A stretch of DNA of 49,390 bases, from positions 1 to 49,390 of the forward strand of contig JAIUOR010000038.1 of NCBI GenBank assembly GCA_020161795.1, given 5' to 3'. Source of the stretch: Actinomycetota bacterium. Lineage in GTDB: Bacteria > Actinomycetota > Actinomycetes > Propionibacteriales > Propionibacteriaceae. The first letter of the stretch is position 1. Each line of letters starts with the position of its first letter. Under the pieces are notes generated by a model that saw nothing but the letters and a program-made list of their open reading frames with translations, did not search any database and was not told where the DNA came from. Below, in pieces: positions 34,555 through 42,666 of this stretch. A program made the position numbers and the translations under genes.

Positions 34555-35712
34555 CTACCGGAGCGCGCGGTCGAGGCCGGCCTTCAGGTCGGCGATCAGG
34601 TCGCCGGCGTCCTCGACGCCCACGCTGAGCCGCAGCATCCCGTCGGTGATGCCCGCCGCGGCGCGGATCTCGGGCGGCATCGCTGCGTGGGTCATCGAGG
34701 CGGTGTGCGAGATCAACGACTCCACCCCGCCCAGCGACTCGGCCAGGCAGAAGTGCTCCAGGCCGTTCACCACAGCGCCGGCCGCCGCCTCGTCGGCCAC
34801 CTCGAAGGTGACCATGGCGCCGAACCCCTCCTGCTGCGCGGCGGCGAGCGCATGCCCGGGGTGATCCGGTAGGCCCGGGTAGTGAACCGCCCGCACCGCC
34901 GGGTGTCCGGTCAGGAACTCGGCGACCGCCAGGGCGTTGGCCTGGGCCGCTGCCATCCGCAGGTGCAGCGTGCGCAGCCCTCGCAGCGTCAGGTAGGCGT
35001 CGAAGGCGCCGCCGGTCAGCCCCAGGGTGTTGGCCCACCAGGCGAGGTCGGTGTGCTGGTCGGCGTCGGCCGCGATCACGGCCCCGGCCACGACATCGCT
35101 GTGACCGTTGATGTACTTGGTGGTCGAGTGCACGACGATGTCGGCCCCCAGGGCGAGCGGACGCTGCACTGCCGGCGAACAGAAGGTGTTGTCGACGGCC
35201 ACGATCGCGCCGGCCGCGCGGGCGGCGGTCGCGACTCCGGCGATGTCGGTCACCCGGAGCAGCGGATTGGACGGGGTCTCGATCCAGACCAGATCGGCTG
35301 GATCCGCCAGCGCGGCTGCGGCCTGCGCCGGGTCGCTGAGATCGGCCAGTTCGAGCCGGAAGGCACCCTTGCGCGCCAGGCCGTCGAAGAGCCGCCACGA
35401 GCCGCCGTAGCAGTCGAAGGGGGCAACCACCCGGCCACCGACCGGAACCAGGGCGTGCAGCACCGTCGCCACCGCCGCCATGCCCGAGTTGGTCACGACA
35501 GCGCCGGCGCCGCCTTCGAGGTCGGCCAGCGCGTCGGCCAGGATCGTCCGGGTCGGGTTGCCGGAGCGGCTGTAGTCGTACTGGCCGGGCAGGCCGAGCC
35601 CCGCGAAGGCATAGGTGGACGACAGGTGGAGCGGCGGCACGACGGCTCCGAATGCCGGGTCGGTGTTCAGCCCGGCCCGCACCGCGCGGGTCGCCGGCGT
35701 GGAGTCACTCAT
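34555..35712 (-). CDS. metB: Cystathionine gamma-synthase/gamma-lyase (PLP enzyme)
   Basis: A 385-residue Cys/Met-metabolism PLP enzyme. Markers are YDYSRSGNPTR, TNSGMAAV for the PLP phosphate, WIETPSNPLL, VDNTF and the Schiff-base Lys199 in HSTTKYINGHSD, with SLGGVESLISHTASMTH and LRLSVGVED at the C-terminus. It makes cystathionine from activated homoserine or splits cystathionine; MetB and MetC/CTH activities cannot be separated by sequence alone. TAGGGT on the minus strand (35726-35721) lies eight bases before the ATG, compatible with leaderless expression. Divergent from the CBS gene. Confidence 0.88.
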   Translation of the reverse strand: MSDSTPATRAVRAGLNTDPAFGAVVPPLHLSSTYAFAGLGLPGQYDYSRSGNPTRTILADALADLEGGAGAVVTNSGMAAVATVLHALVPVGGRVVAPFDCYGGSWRLFDGLARKGAFRLELADLSDPAQAAAALADPADLVWIETPSNPLLRVTDIAGVATAARAAGAIVAVDNTFCSPAVQRPLALGADIVVHSTTKYINGHSDVVAGAVIAADADQHTDLAWWANTLGLTGGAFDAYLTLRGLRTLHLRMAAAQANALAVAEFLTGHPAVRAVHYPGLPDHPGHALAAAQQEGFGAMVTFEVADEAAAGAVVNGLEHFCLAESLGGVESLISHTASMTHAAMPPEIRAAAGITDGMLRLSVGVEDAGDLIADLKAGLDRALR

Positions 35713-35810
35713 GGAGCCAGACCCTACCGCCGGAATCTTCCGGCGCCCACCGTCCCGGCTCGCCGCGGACGCTCTGGCGGATCGGCCCGGCTCCCGAGTA
35801 CGGTCAGGCC

Positions 35811-36239
35811 ATGAAGATCGAAGATGTGGTCCGCGCCAAAGGAACCGATGTCGTCACCATTGCGCCGGCGGCTACCGTGAAGCAACTCCTCGACCTGCTC
35901 GCCGAGCACAGCATCGGCGCGGTCGTGGTCAGCGTTGACGGTCGTCACATCGACGGCATCGTCAGCGAGCGCGATATCGTCCGGAAGCTCGCCTCCTCGG
36001 GCGCCGTGATCCTGGACGGGCCGGTCAGCGCCATCATGACGGCGAACGTGAAGACCTGTACTCCCGAGGAGTCGCTGGAGGATGTCGCCCGCGAGATGAC
36101 CTACTCCCGCTTCCGTCACCTCCCGGTGGTGGTCGACAGCGAGTTGAAGGCGGTCATCTCGATCGGCGACGTGGTGAAGTCCCGGATCGACCAGCTGACC
36201 GACGAGCGCAACCACCTGCTGGGCTACCTGCACACCTGA
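35811..36239 (+). CDS. CBS-domain pair protein
   Basis: A 142-residue protein made of two CBS domains: VVTIAPAATVKQLLDLLAEHSIGAVVVS to GIVSERDIVRKL, and VKTCTPEESLEDVAREMTYSRFRHLPVVV to SIGDVVKSRI. Such stand-alone pairs bind adenine nucleotides and regulate partner enzymes; the partner here is not evident. TACGGT (35799-35804) lies six bases before the ATG, so the start is leaderless. The YbaK-like gene follows after two bases. Confidence 0.88.
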   Translation: MKIEDVVRAKGTDVVTIAPAATVKQLLDLLAEHSIGAVVVSVDGRHIDGIVSERDIVRKLASSGAVILDGPVSAIMTANVKTCTPEESLEDVAREMTYSRFRHLPVVVDSELKAVISIGDVVKSRIDQLTDERNHLLGYLHT

Positions 36240-36241
36240 TC

Positions 36242-36757
36242 GTGCCGGGTGAGCCGTCCGGCACCCCGGACGAACCGACCGAGGACGCCCGGGCCGTCCG
36301 CGCGTTGCGGGCTCTCGGCGTAGCGCACGACGCCCGCCGCTATCCACCCGCCCGGTCGCTGGCCGAGGCGGCGGAGATGCGCGGGCTGCGCCCGGCCGAC
36401 ATCGTCAAGACGATGGTGGTGCGCCGCGGCCCGGACGACTACCTGTTCGTCCTGCTCGGTGGAGATCGTGAGATCTCCTGGCCGAAGCTGCGTTCCCTGC
36501 TCGGCGTGAACCGGCTGTCGATGCCGGACGCCGCCACCGCGCTGGAGGTGACCGGCTACCCACGGGGTGCCATCACCCCCTTCGGCGCCAGCCGGCCCTG
36601 GCCGGTCTATGTCGACGCCGACGTCCCCGGTCGCCGGATCTCGATGGGCGGCGGTGAACTCGGCCTAGCGATCGCGGTCGAAGCCGACGCCGTGATCGCC
36701 GCGCTCGGCGCCACGGTGGCCGACCTCGCCACCGCACCCGACTCAGGGATCCGATGA
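36242..36757 (+). CDS. YbaK/EbsC-type aminoacyl-tRNA deacylase
   Basis: A 171-residue protein of the YbaK/ProX editing fold, which hydrolyses mischarged aminoacyl-tRNAs such as Cys-tRNA-Pro. Seen are RSLAEAAEMRGLRPADIVKTMVVR with the conserved Lys of the active site, YLFVLLGGDREISWPKLRSLLG, VTGYPRGAITPFG (GxxPxG-like motif) and SMGGGELGLAIAVEADAVI. The first 20 residues are a Pro/Glu-rich extension. The GTG lies two bases after the CBS stop, so the pair is one operon. A short hairpin (36756-36772, GAGCGG/CCGCTC) overlaps its stop. Confidence 0.85.
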   Translation: MPGEPSGTPDEPTEDARAVRALRALGVAHDARRYPPARSLAEAAEMRGLRPADIVKTMVVRRGPDDYLFVLLGGDREISWPKLRSLLGVNRLSMPDAATALEVTGYPRGAITPFGASRPWPVYVDADVPGRRISMGGGELGLAIAVEADAVIAALGATVADLATAPDSGIR

Positions 36758-36865
36758 GCGGAGGGGCCGCTCCAAAAGTGGCGCGCCCGCTCCGTCGATC
36801 CGGACTTCATGGGCACCCCAGCAGGTGGCCGGATCGCGAGGATCCCACCTTTCGATCGGCTTTGG

Positions 36866-38308
36866 CTAGGGGGCCGAGGAGCCATCCCACCGCGGCTCGG
36901 GCGGCCGGGCCGAGGCCGCCTCAGCCGGACCTGAGGTGCCCGCCTCCGGTTCGGGCGACGGGGTTTCGGCCGGGGTGACGTCGACCGGCTCGGCGGCCTC
37001 GTAGGCCGCCGAGAGTGTCCGGTACGGCTTGGACGCGAGCGCGAGCAGCGTGAACGCCAGCCCGACCAGCGCGGCCAGCACGAAGACCAGCGCGATGCCG
37101 CGGGCATCGCCGTCACCGAGCAGCCAGCCGAAGGCATTCCGGCCGGCGTCGGTCTCCATGTAGGGGATCAGCCAGAACTCCGCGACCGGACCGACCACGA
37201 ACGCGCTGAGCGGCATCGCGGCGATCTCGGCGCTGGTGGCGAAGCCGAAGACCCGTCCCTGCTTCGGCAGCGGGACGACGCGCTGCAGCACGGTCTGCTC
37301 GGCCGCCTCGGCGATCGGCATCAGCGCCATGTAGAGCAGGATTCCCAGCGCCAGCAACCAGATCGATTCCCGCAGCGTGAAGCCGAAGCAGATGATCCAC
37401 ATCACCACATTGGCCAGCAGCAGGCTGCGCAGCGGACGCGGGCCGAGCCCCTTGCGGGCCACCCAGGCCCCGCCGGCCAGGAAGCCGAAACTCAGCACAC
37501 CCCACAGCACTCCCCATACCTCGACCGACATCAGGGTGAGGCCGTAGGGATCCATCAGCGCCATCACGACGCCGCCGAGCAGGTTGTTGAAGGTGCCGAA
37601 GAGGATCAGCCAGACCAGCGCGGGAACCTCCCGGATCGCCCGCCAGGCGCCGGCGAAGTCGACCGGCTTGGGCACTCCGTCGGCGTGCACGATCTCGGGC
37701 TCGGGGATGCGCACCGTCCACAGGTGCAGCAGCGAGAGCACGGTCAGCGCCATGGCGATCACCAGGCACCACTCGATGCCCAGCTGACCCACGGCGAGCC
37801 CGGCGAAGACCGAGGTGACCGCGAAACCGAGCCCGCCGACGATGCCGACCAGGCCGTTCGCGTTCGCCCGCTCGGCATCCGGCACCAGAAGGGTCACCAC
37901 GGTCGACAGCGCGATGCCGCGGGCGGATTCGGTCACCGAGCCGAGCAGCAGCAGAACCGCGAAGGCGATCAGCGGCAGCGAGCCGAGGGTGGTCAGCGCC
38001 GATCGCGGCGCGATCACGAACACCCCGCAGGCCAGGGCGAACAGCACCAGCGTGATCGTCTGCGAGACCACCATGACCGACTTCTTGCGGGTCCTGTCCA
38101 CCCAGGATCCGAAGGGCACGCCCATCACCGCGACCAGGAGCAGGTAGCCGCCCATCAGGAAGGAGGTCACCAGCACCGACCTGGTCTCCAGGTACAGCCA
38201 GAAGACCACCGCCGTCCACAGGAAGTTGGTGGTCAGGTTGGCGATGAAGGTGTTGACCAGCACCGCGTTGAAATGCCGTCGGTTCTCGCTCACGCTCGAC
38301 TCGGACAT
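36866..38308 (-). CDS. Major facilitator superfamily transporter
   Basis: A 480-residue MFS protein with about 12 membrane helices. The loop 2-3 signature is GSWVDRTRKKSVMV (GxxxDRxxRK type), and the second half has a matching WVARKGLGPRPLRS loop. The MFS_3-type sequence resembles macrolide-efflux-like permeases, but cargo is unknown. A Pro/Glu-rich cytoplasmic tail follows residue 440. The ATG at 38308 is chosen over 38365 because GGAG precedes it and a TAAGGT -10 at 38348-38343 places the mRNA start near 38336, downstream of the longer start. Its 3' end converges on the YbaK-like gene. Confidence 0.87.
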   Translation of the reverse strand: MSESSVSENRRHFNAVLVNTFIANLTTNFLWTAVVFWLYLETRSVLVTSFLMGGYLLLVAVMGVPFGSWVDRTRKKSVMVVSQTITLVLFALACGVFVIAPRSALTTLGSLPLIAFAVLLLLGSVTESARGIALSTVVTLLVPDAERANANGLVGIVGGLGFAVTSVFAGLAVGQLGIEWCLVIAMALTVLSLLHLWTVRIPEPEIVHADGVPKPVDFAGAWRAIREVPALVWLILFGTFNNLLGGVVMALMDPYGLTLMSVEVWGVLWGVLSFGFLAGGAWVARKGLGPRPLRSLLLANVVMWIICFGFTLRESIWLLALGILLYMALMPIAEAAEQTVLQRVVPLPKQGRVFGFATSAEIAAMPLSAFVVGPVAEFWLIPYMETDAGRNAFGWLLGDGDARGIALVFVLAALVGLAFTLLALASKPYRTLSAAYEAAEPVDVTPAETPSPEPEAGTSGPAEAASARPPEPRWDGSSAP

Positions 38309-38342
38309 CCGGCTCCGCTCGTCTGGGAATGAGTGCGTGCCG

Positions 38343-38348
38343 ACCTTA
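38343..38348 (-). promoter_or_regulatory. -10 box of the MFS gene
   Basis: TAAGGT on the minus strand, with a possible TTGGGA -35 nineteen bases upstream, predicts a leader of about 28 bases with GGAG before the ATG at 38308. Confidence 0.5.
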
Positions 38349-38426
38349 CGTGACGGCACCGACAAATTCCCAAGTCACCGGCTACTCAGGATTACCGAAG
38401 TCCGGCCACCGCCGGTCGCCGGCAGG

Positions 38427-38499
38427 TGCACTTTTCGCCAAATAGCCGCTCCCCGGCGACCAGTACGTCGCGCGGGCCGACTATTTGGCAATTAGTGCA
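38427..38499. repeat. Nested inverted repeat (73 bp) of unknown function
   Basis: The outer arms are TGCACTTTTCGCCAAATAG (38427-38445) and the inverse of CTATTTGGCAATTAGTGCA (38481-38499). They match at 16 of 19 positions, including a perfect 9-bp core GCCAAATAG/CTATTTGGC. The 35-base centre holds a second near-palindrome, CCCGGCGAC-CAGTAC-GTCGCGCGGG, with one bulge. The arms are AT-rich in otherwise GC-rich DNA. It lies 13 bases past the phosphoribosyltransferase stop and upstream of the MFS promoter. No T-run follows on either strand. Confidence 0.8.
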
Positions 38500-38512
38500 T
38501 CGGGAGCGGGCT

Positions 38513-39004
38513 TCAGTTGTCCTGGACGCCGCCCAGCAGGGGCGGCTCGCTCGACCAGGGGAAGGAGATCCACTCGCTGGTGTGCTTCCAGACGTAGTCG
38601 CACTTCACCACCGACTGGGGCTTCTCGTAGAGCACCGCGGTGCGGGCCTCGGCGACCTGTTCGGCGCAGAACTCGTGCACGGTGTTCAGCGTCTCGCCGG
38701 TGTCGGCCACGTCGTCCACGATCAGCACCTTCTGGCCGGAGAGCGCCACTCCGGCCGGCACCGGCGGCAGGACGACCGGCATCGGCAGGCGCTCGTCGAC
38801 GCCGGTGTAGAACTCGACGTTGATGATGTGCAGGTTCTTGATCCCCATCGCGTAGCTGATCGCCCCGGTGGGCACCAGCCCGCCTCGGGTGATGGACAGA
38901 ATCAGGTCGGGGCGGAAACCATCGTCCACCACCTGTTGGGCGAGTTCACGGATCGCGATCCCGAACCCTTCCCAGGTCAGGACCTCGCGCGCAGGGTTCG
39001 TCAT
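38513..39004 (-). CDS. Purine-type phosphoribosyltransferase
   Basis: A 163-residue type I phosphoribosyltransferase. The PRPP-binding motif KVLIVDDVADTGETL is complete, and ILSITRGGLVPTGAISYAMG forms the pyrophosphate loop. YEKPQSVVKCDYVWKHTSEWISFPWS resembles bacterial xanthine/guanine or hypoxanthine enzymes. It salvages a purine base with PRPP; the base cannot be fixed from sequence. CAGGAT lies six bases before the ATG, which would be a weak leaderless -10. Divergent from acylphosphatase and followed by the 73-bp inverted repeat. Confidence 0.85.
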   Translation of the reverse strand: MTNPAREVLTWEGFGIAIRELAQQVVDDGFRPDLILSITRGGLVPTGAISYAMGIKNLHIINVEFYTGVDERLPMPVVLPPVPAGVALSGQKVLIVDDVADTGETLNTVHEFCAEQVAEARTAVLYEKPQSVVKCDYVWKHTSEWISFPWSSEPPLLGGVQDN

Positions 39005-39077
39005 TGCCCCATCCTGCCAGCGCCGGTGGCCCGTCCGCGCCCTGTTTCGCCGGTCGTCGTGTCGCTACGCTGGCCGG

Positions 39078-39359
39078 ATGCACCGCGCGATCATCACGGT
39101 GGACGGACGGGTCCAGGGCGTCGGCTTCCGCTGGTGGGCCATGGGCGAGGCCCGCGAACTCGGGTTGGCCGGACACGCCTCCAACCTCGACGACGGCACG
39201 GTGGAGGTCGACATCCAGGGTGAGCTGACGAAGATCGGGGCAATGGTGCGCCGCCTGATCGAGCAGCCCACCACCACCGGCCGGCCCGGCCGCGTGATCA
39301 GCCACACCCTACGGTGGGTCGAACCCGAACCCGGCGCGCGCGGCTTCGTGGGCTACTGA
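39078..39359 (+). CDS. acyP: Acylphosphatase
   Basis: A 93-residue enzyme that hydrolyses acyl phosphates. The phosphate loop GRVQGVGFRWW contains the catalytic Arg, and HASNLDDGTVEVDIQG contains the catalytic Asn (SN-x-DDG). The C-terminal GFVGY is like the usual GFxxxY ending. Length is exactly that of the family. TACGCT at 39066-39071 is six bases before the ATG, so the start is leaderless. Confidence 0.92.
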   Translation: MHRAIITVDGRVQGVGFRWWAMGEARELGLAGHASNLDDGTVEVDIQGELTKIGAMVRRLIEQPTTTGRPGRVISHTLRWVEPEPGARGFVGY

Positions 39360-39372
39360 TCGCGTCCCGCGC

Positions 39373-39543
39373 TCAGGGGTGCTCCTCGATCGTCACGTCG
39401 CTACCGGGCATGTAGGGCTCCATCACCGGGAACGCCCAGGTGAACAGCGCGTAGACCGCGGCGGCGAGCAGAAGGGCGGCGAGCACCGCCTTCACCGGCC
39501 ACGGGCCGGGCAACAGCCGCCAGATGGTTCCGTACAGCGACAT
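39373..39543 (-). CDS. 56-residue membrane protein downstream of sortase E
   Basis: A short frame on the minus strand encodes a protein starting MSLYGTIWRLLPGPWPVK, then one strongly hydrophobic helix (VLAALLLAAAVYALFTWAFPV), then an acidic outer tail ending DVTIEEHP. The ATG shares a base with the sortase stop (TGATG), so it is translationally coupled. From memory, class E sortase loci in actinobacteria often have a small membrane protein here; its function is unknown. The codon bias looks like its neighbours. Confidence 0.72.
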   Translation of the reverse strand: MSLYGTIWRLLPGPWPVKAVLAALLLAAAVYALFTWAFPVMEPYMPGSDVTIEEHP

Positions 39544-40268
39544 CAGTCGGACACCTCCAGCAACTCCAGCGGTAGCCCCTCGGCGCGCGGAATGGTCTCC
39601 ACCAGCCGGCCGTGGGTCACCCAGCGCTGCCGGGAACTGAACATCGGGTGGCAGCTGGTCATGGTCATCAGCGCCTCGGTCGGCTGCTCCCCGGGCCGGC
39701 TCGGCACCGGCGCGACCACCTCGACCTGGGTGGGCAGCACGATCAGATCCTCGTACACCTCGTAGACCGAATAGGCCTCCGCCGTCTCGATGATCACCAG
39801 GTCACCATGCTTGAGTTCGGCGACCTTGTTGAACGGCTTGCCGTAGGTGGTGCGGTGACCGGCCATCGAGAAGTTGCCGATCTCGCCCGGCATGACCGAA
39901 TCGGGGTAGTGGCCGATCCCCTTCTGCAGGGTGAGCCGATCGGTGCCCTCGTAGAGCGGCTTGGCGTACTTCGCGCCGAAGCGCGGGATCCGGACGATCG
40001 CGAACCCCTTGCCGATCTTGGCCGGCTCCAGCGTGGCCGGGGCCTCCTGCGGAACCTGGAAGGACTGCTCCAACTGGGTAACCGCGACCCCCTGGTCGGC
40101 GTCGCCCACCACGTCGGTCCAGACCAGCTGCCAGGCGACGAACAGGCCCAGCACGACCCCGGCGGTGATCATCAGCTCGCCGACGATGCCGATCACGCCC
40201 CGGACGAACCAGCCGACACCACGACGCGATCCGGCCGCACGGCGCGGCGGAGTGGTCACAGTCGTCAT
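39543..40268 (-). CDS. Class E sortase
   Basis: A 241-residue membrane-anchored transpeptidase that attaches LAxTG-type surface proteins to the wall. One signal-anchor helix (about 23-50) precedes the sortase barrel. Catalytic residues are His138 in SMAGHRTTYG, Cys206 in MTMTSCHPMF and an Arg in SSRQRW (213 or 215). The class E mark is the Tyr/His-rich YPDSVMPGEIGNFSMAGH stretch. The ATG at 40268 is preferred: a TACCCT -10 at 40301-40296 leaves a leader of about 20 bases. No LAxTG substrate gene is visible nearby. It is divergent from an OmpR-type two-component system that may control it. Confidence 0.9.
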   Translation of the reverse strand: MTTVTTPPRRAAGSRRGVGWFVRGVIGIVGELMITAGVVLGLFVAWQLVWTDVVGDADQGVAVTQLEQSFQVPQEAPATLEPAKIGKGFAIVRIPRFGAKYAKPLYEGTDRLTLQKGIGHYPDSVMPGEIGNFSMAGHRTTYGKPFNKVAELKHGDLVIIETAEAYSVYEVYEDLIVLPTQVEVVAPVPSRPGEQPTEALMTMTSCHPMFSSRQRWVTHGRLVETIPRAEGLPLELLEVSD

Positions 40269-40295
40269 CGGGCGGCTTTCGATCGGGTCACTCAC

Positions 40296-40301
40296 AGGGT
40301 A
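40296..40301 (-). promoter_or_regulatory. -10 box of the sortase operon
   Basis: TACCCT on the minus strand predicts initiation near 40289, about 20 bases before the sortase ATG. Confidence 0.45.
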
Positions 40302-40326
40302 CCGGCACCCCCAACCCTCCTTCAGC

Positions 40327-40343
40327 CACAGCTTTCTCACAGC
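40327..40343. promoter_or_regulatory. CACAGC-N5-CACAGC direct repeat, candidate OmpR-type site
   Basis: Two copies of CACAGC start 11 bases apart (40327 and 40338), one helical turn, which is the geometry bound by OmpR/PhoB-family dimers. The site sits 44 bases before the response-regulator ATG and at roughly -38 to -54 relative to the predicted sortase start. Confidence 0.5.
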
Positions 40344-40386
40344 ATGCTCCTAGCCATCCCACCGATGCCCCTGGGAAAGTGGGGAT

Positions 40387-41127
40387 ATGGCGACCCTGAC
40401 CCGCAGCGGACAAGAACCCCTGACCCGGCCCGACGGCACCCCGATCCGGGTGCTCACGGTCGACGACGAGAGCAGCCTCACCGAGCTGCTCAGCATGGCG
40501 CTGCGCTACGAGGGCTGGGAGGTGTCGACGGCGGCATGCGGCCTGGAGGCGGTGCAGGTGGCCCGACAGATACGACCGGACGCCATCGTGCTCGACATCA
40601 TGCTGCCGGATTTCGACGGGCTGGAGGTCATGCGCCGGATCCGCACCGAGCAGCCGGACGTCCCGGTCATCTTCCTGACCGCCAAGGACGCCCTGGACGA
40701 CCGCATCAGCGGCCTGACCGCCGGCGGCGACGACTACGTCACCAAGCCGTTCAGCCTGGAGGAGCTGGTCGCCCGGCTGCGTGGCCTGCTGCGCCGGACG
40801 GGCGCCACCATCGCCCGCGAGGAATCCCGGCTGGTGGTGGGCGACCTCAGCCTGGACGAGGATTCACACGAGGTGTTCCGCGGTGGCGAGGAGATCAACC
40901 TCACCGCCACCGAGTTCGAACTGCTGCGCTTCCTGATGCGCAACCCGCGCCGGGTGCTGAGCAAGGCACAGATCCTCGACCGGGTGTGGAACTACGACTT
41001 CGGCGGCCAGGCCAATGTGGTCGAGTTGTACATCTCCTACCTGCGCAAGAAGATCGACGCCGGCCGCACCCCGATGATCCACACCCTGCGCGGTGCCGGC
41101 TACGTCCTGAAGCCGGCCGCCGAATGA
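40387..41127 (+). CDS. OmpR/PhoB-family response regulator
   Basis: A 246-residue regulator with an N-terminal receiver (about 20-135): acidic DD at 26-27, phospho-acceptor Asp70 in AIVLDIMLPDFDG, Thr in FLTAKD and Lys in VTKPF. A winged-helix effector domain follows (about 148-243), with NLTATEFELLRFLMRNPRRVLSKAQILDRVW and VELYISYLRKKID. The first 19 residues are a variable extension. A GGGGA ribosome site precedes the ATG. It overlaps the histidine kinase by four bases (ATGA). It probably acts on the CACAGC repeats in front of it. Confidence 0.93.
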   Translation: MATLTRSGQEPLTRPDGTPIRVLTVDDESSLTELLSMALRYEGWEVSTAACGLEAVQVARQIRPDAIVLDIMLPDFDGLEVMRRIRTEQPDVPVIFLTAKDALDDRISGLTAGGDDYVTKPFSLEELVARLRGLLRRTGATIAREESRLVVGDLSLDEDSHEVFRGGEEINLTATEFELLRFLMRNPRRVLSKAQILDRVWNYDFGGQANVVELYISYLRKKIDAGRTPMIHTLRGAGYVLKPAAE

Positions 41128-42566
41128 CCCTGTCGCCACCGGCCGCGATGGCGAAGGGGACGCTGAGCCGGCAGCTGGTGGTGCGTACCACCGCGCTGGT
41201 GGCGGCAGCGACCATCCTGCTCAGCCTGGTGACCGGGCTGGCGAGCTTCCAGATCCTGCAGGCGCAACTGGACGGACGCCTGGAGTCGGCGCTGCGGGCC
41301 TGGGGGCCCGGGAGCTTCCCCGGTGAGACGAAACCCGGTGATCCGGAGGGCTCCGGGCTGATCCGGATCGAGCAGCGGGGAACCGAGTTCATCTACACCG
41401 ATGTGCTCACCGAGAGCCAGGTCGTCGCGCTGGCGGCGATCGACCCGGACAGCACCCCGGTCACCATGGCGATCGAGGGGCTCGGGCTGTACCGGGTGCA
41501 GGTCAGCCATCGGCAGGGCCGGATCAGCGTGGCGGCGCTGCCCTTCAGCGCCGTCACGACACCGCTCACCAGGCAGCTGATGATGGCGGCGCTCCTCACC
41601 CTCGGTTCGATCGCGCTGGCCGGCTTCGGTGCCCGGCAGGTGGTGGAGAGCAGCCTGCGTCCGCTGCGCCGGCTGGCTGGCACCGCGTCCCAGGTCGCCG
41701 GCCTGCCGCTGGCCTCGGGCGAGGGCAATCTGCCCGTGCGGGTGCCACAGCAGGACGCCGACCCGGCCAGCGAGGTCGGGCAGGTGGGCGTCGCCTTCAA
41801 CCAGATGCTCGATCACGTCGAGGCCGCGCTGGAGGCACGGCATCGCAGCGAGACCAAGGTGCGGCAGTTCGTCGCCGACGCCTCCCACGAACTGCGCAAC
41901 CCGCTGGCCGCGATCCGCGGCTACGCCGAGCTCACCCGCCGGGAGCAGGATCTGCTGCCGGCCAACACCGCCCACGCGCTGGCCCGGATCGAGTCGGAAT
42001 CGGATCGGATGTCGGGCCTGGTGGAGGATCTGCTGCTGCTGGCCCGGCTGGATTCCCAGCCGACGCTCGCGCTGCAGCCGACCGACGTCACCCAGATCGT
42101 GCTCAACGCCGTCAACGACGCCCGGGTGGCCGGCGCCGGCCATCGTTGGGGACTGGACCTCCCCGACGAGGCGCTGACCGCCCACGCCGATCCGTTCCGG
42201 TTGCACCAGGTGGTGGCCAACCTGCTGGCCAATGCCCGCGTCCACACCCCGGCGGGGACGACGGTGGTCACCTCGCTGCGCCGCGAAGGCGAGCAGGTGG
42301 TGATCCGGGTGACCGACGACGGTCCCGGCGTCCCGGCCGAGATCCGCGACAGCGTGTTCGAACGGTTCACCCGCGCCGAGGCGAGCCGGGTGCGCCACGA
42401 GGGCGGCTCCAGCACCGGCCTGGGCCTGGCCATCGTGGCGGCGGTGGTCGCCGCCCACGGCGGCACCGTCACCCTGGAGAGCCCTCCCGGTTCGACCACC
42501 TTCGTCGTCCGCATCCCGGCGGCCTTCTCACCCACCTCCGACGGCCGGACGGTGCCCAACTCATAG
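41124..42566 (+). CDS. Sensor histidine kinase (HAMP, HisKA, HATPase)
   Basis: A 480-residue membrane kinase. Two membrane helices (about 24-46 and 150-172) flank an extracytoplasmic sensor of some 100 residues with no recognised domain. A HAMP segment follows (about 173-235). The HisKA box FVADASHELRNPLAAIRGYAE has His255, and the HATPase domain has NLLANARVHTP (N box), DDGPGVP (G1) and STGLGLAIV (G2). It phosphorylates the upstream regulator. The architecture resembles actinobacterial TcrY/MprB-like kinases. It ends 98 bases before a complex hairpin. Confidence 0.93.
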   Translation: MTLSPPAAMAKGTLSRQLVVRTTALVAAATILLSLVTGLASFQILQAQLDGRLESALRAWGPGSFPGETKPGDPEGSGLIRIEQRGTEFIYTDVLTESQVVALAAIDPDSTPVTMAIEGLGLYRVQVSHRQGRISVAALPFSAVTTPLTRQLMMAALLTLGSIALAGFGARQVVESSLRPLRRLAGTASQVAGLPLASGEGNLPVRVPQQDADPASEVGQVGVAFNQMLDHVEAALEARHRSETKVRQFVADASHELRNPLAAIRGYAELTRREQDLLPANTAHALARIESESDRMSGLVEDLLLLARLDSQPTLALQPTDVTQIVLNAVNDARVAGAGHRWGLDLPDEALTAHADPFRLHQVVANLLANARVHTPAGTTVVTSLRREGEQVVIRVTDDGPGVPAEIRDSVFERFTRAEASRVRHEGGSSTGLGLAIVAAVVAAHGGTVTLESPPGSTTFVVRIPAAFSPTSDGRTVPNS

Positions 42567-42621
42567 CGAGTCAACAGGGAGCGTTCACTAATTCCTCAGG
42601 TGTTGGTTCAATACTCATTCC

Positions 42622-42666
42622 ATGACTTCGAGCGCCGCTTCCGCGCCGGGTCAGCCGAGACGCTGA
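42622..42666 (+). CDS. Possible 14-residue micro-ORF before hairpin
   Basis: ATG ACT TCG ... TGA encodes MTSSASAPGQPRR plus stop, in an AT-richer stretch after the kinase gene. AATACT lies just upstream, and the stop codon is the first three bases of the hairpin at 42664-42727. This could be a leader-peptide or small-RNA layout, or chance. There is no ribosome site. Confidence 0.2.
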   Translation: MTSSAASAPGQPRR

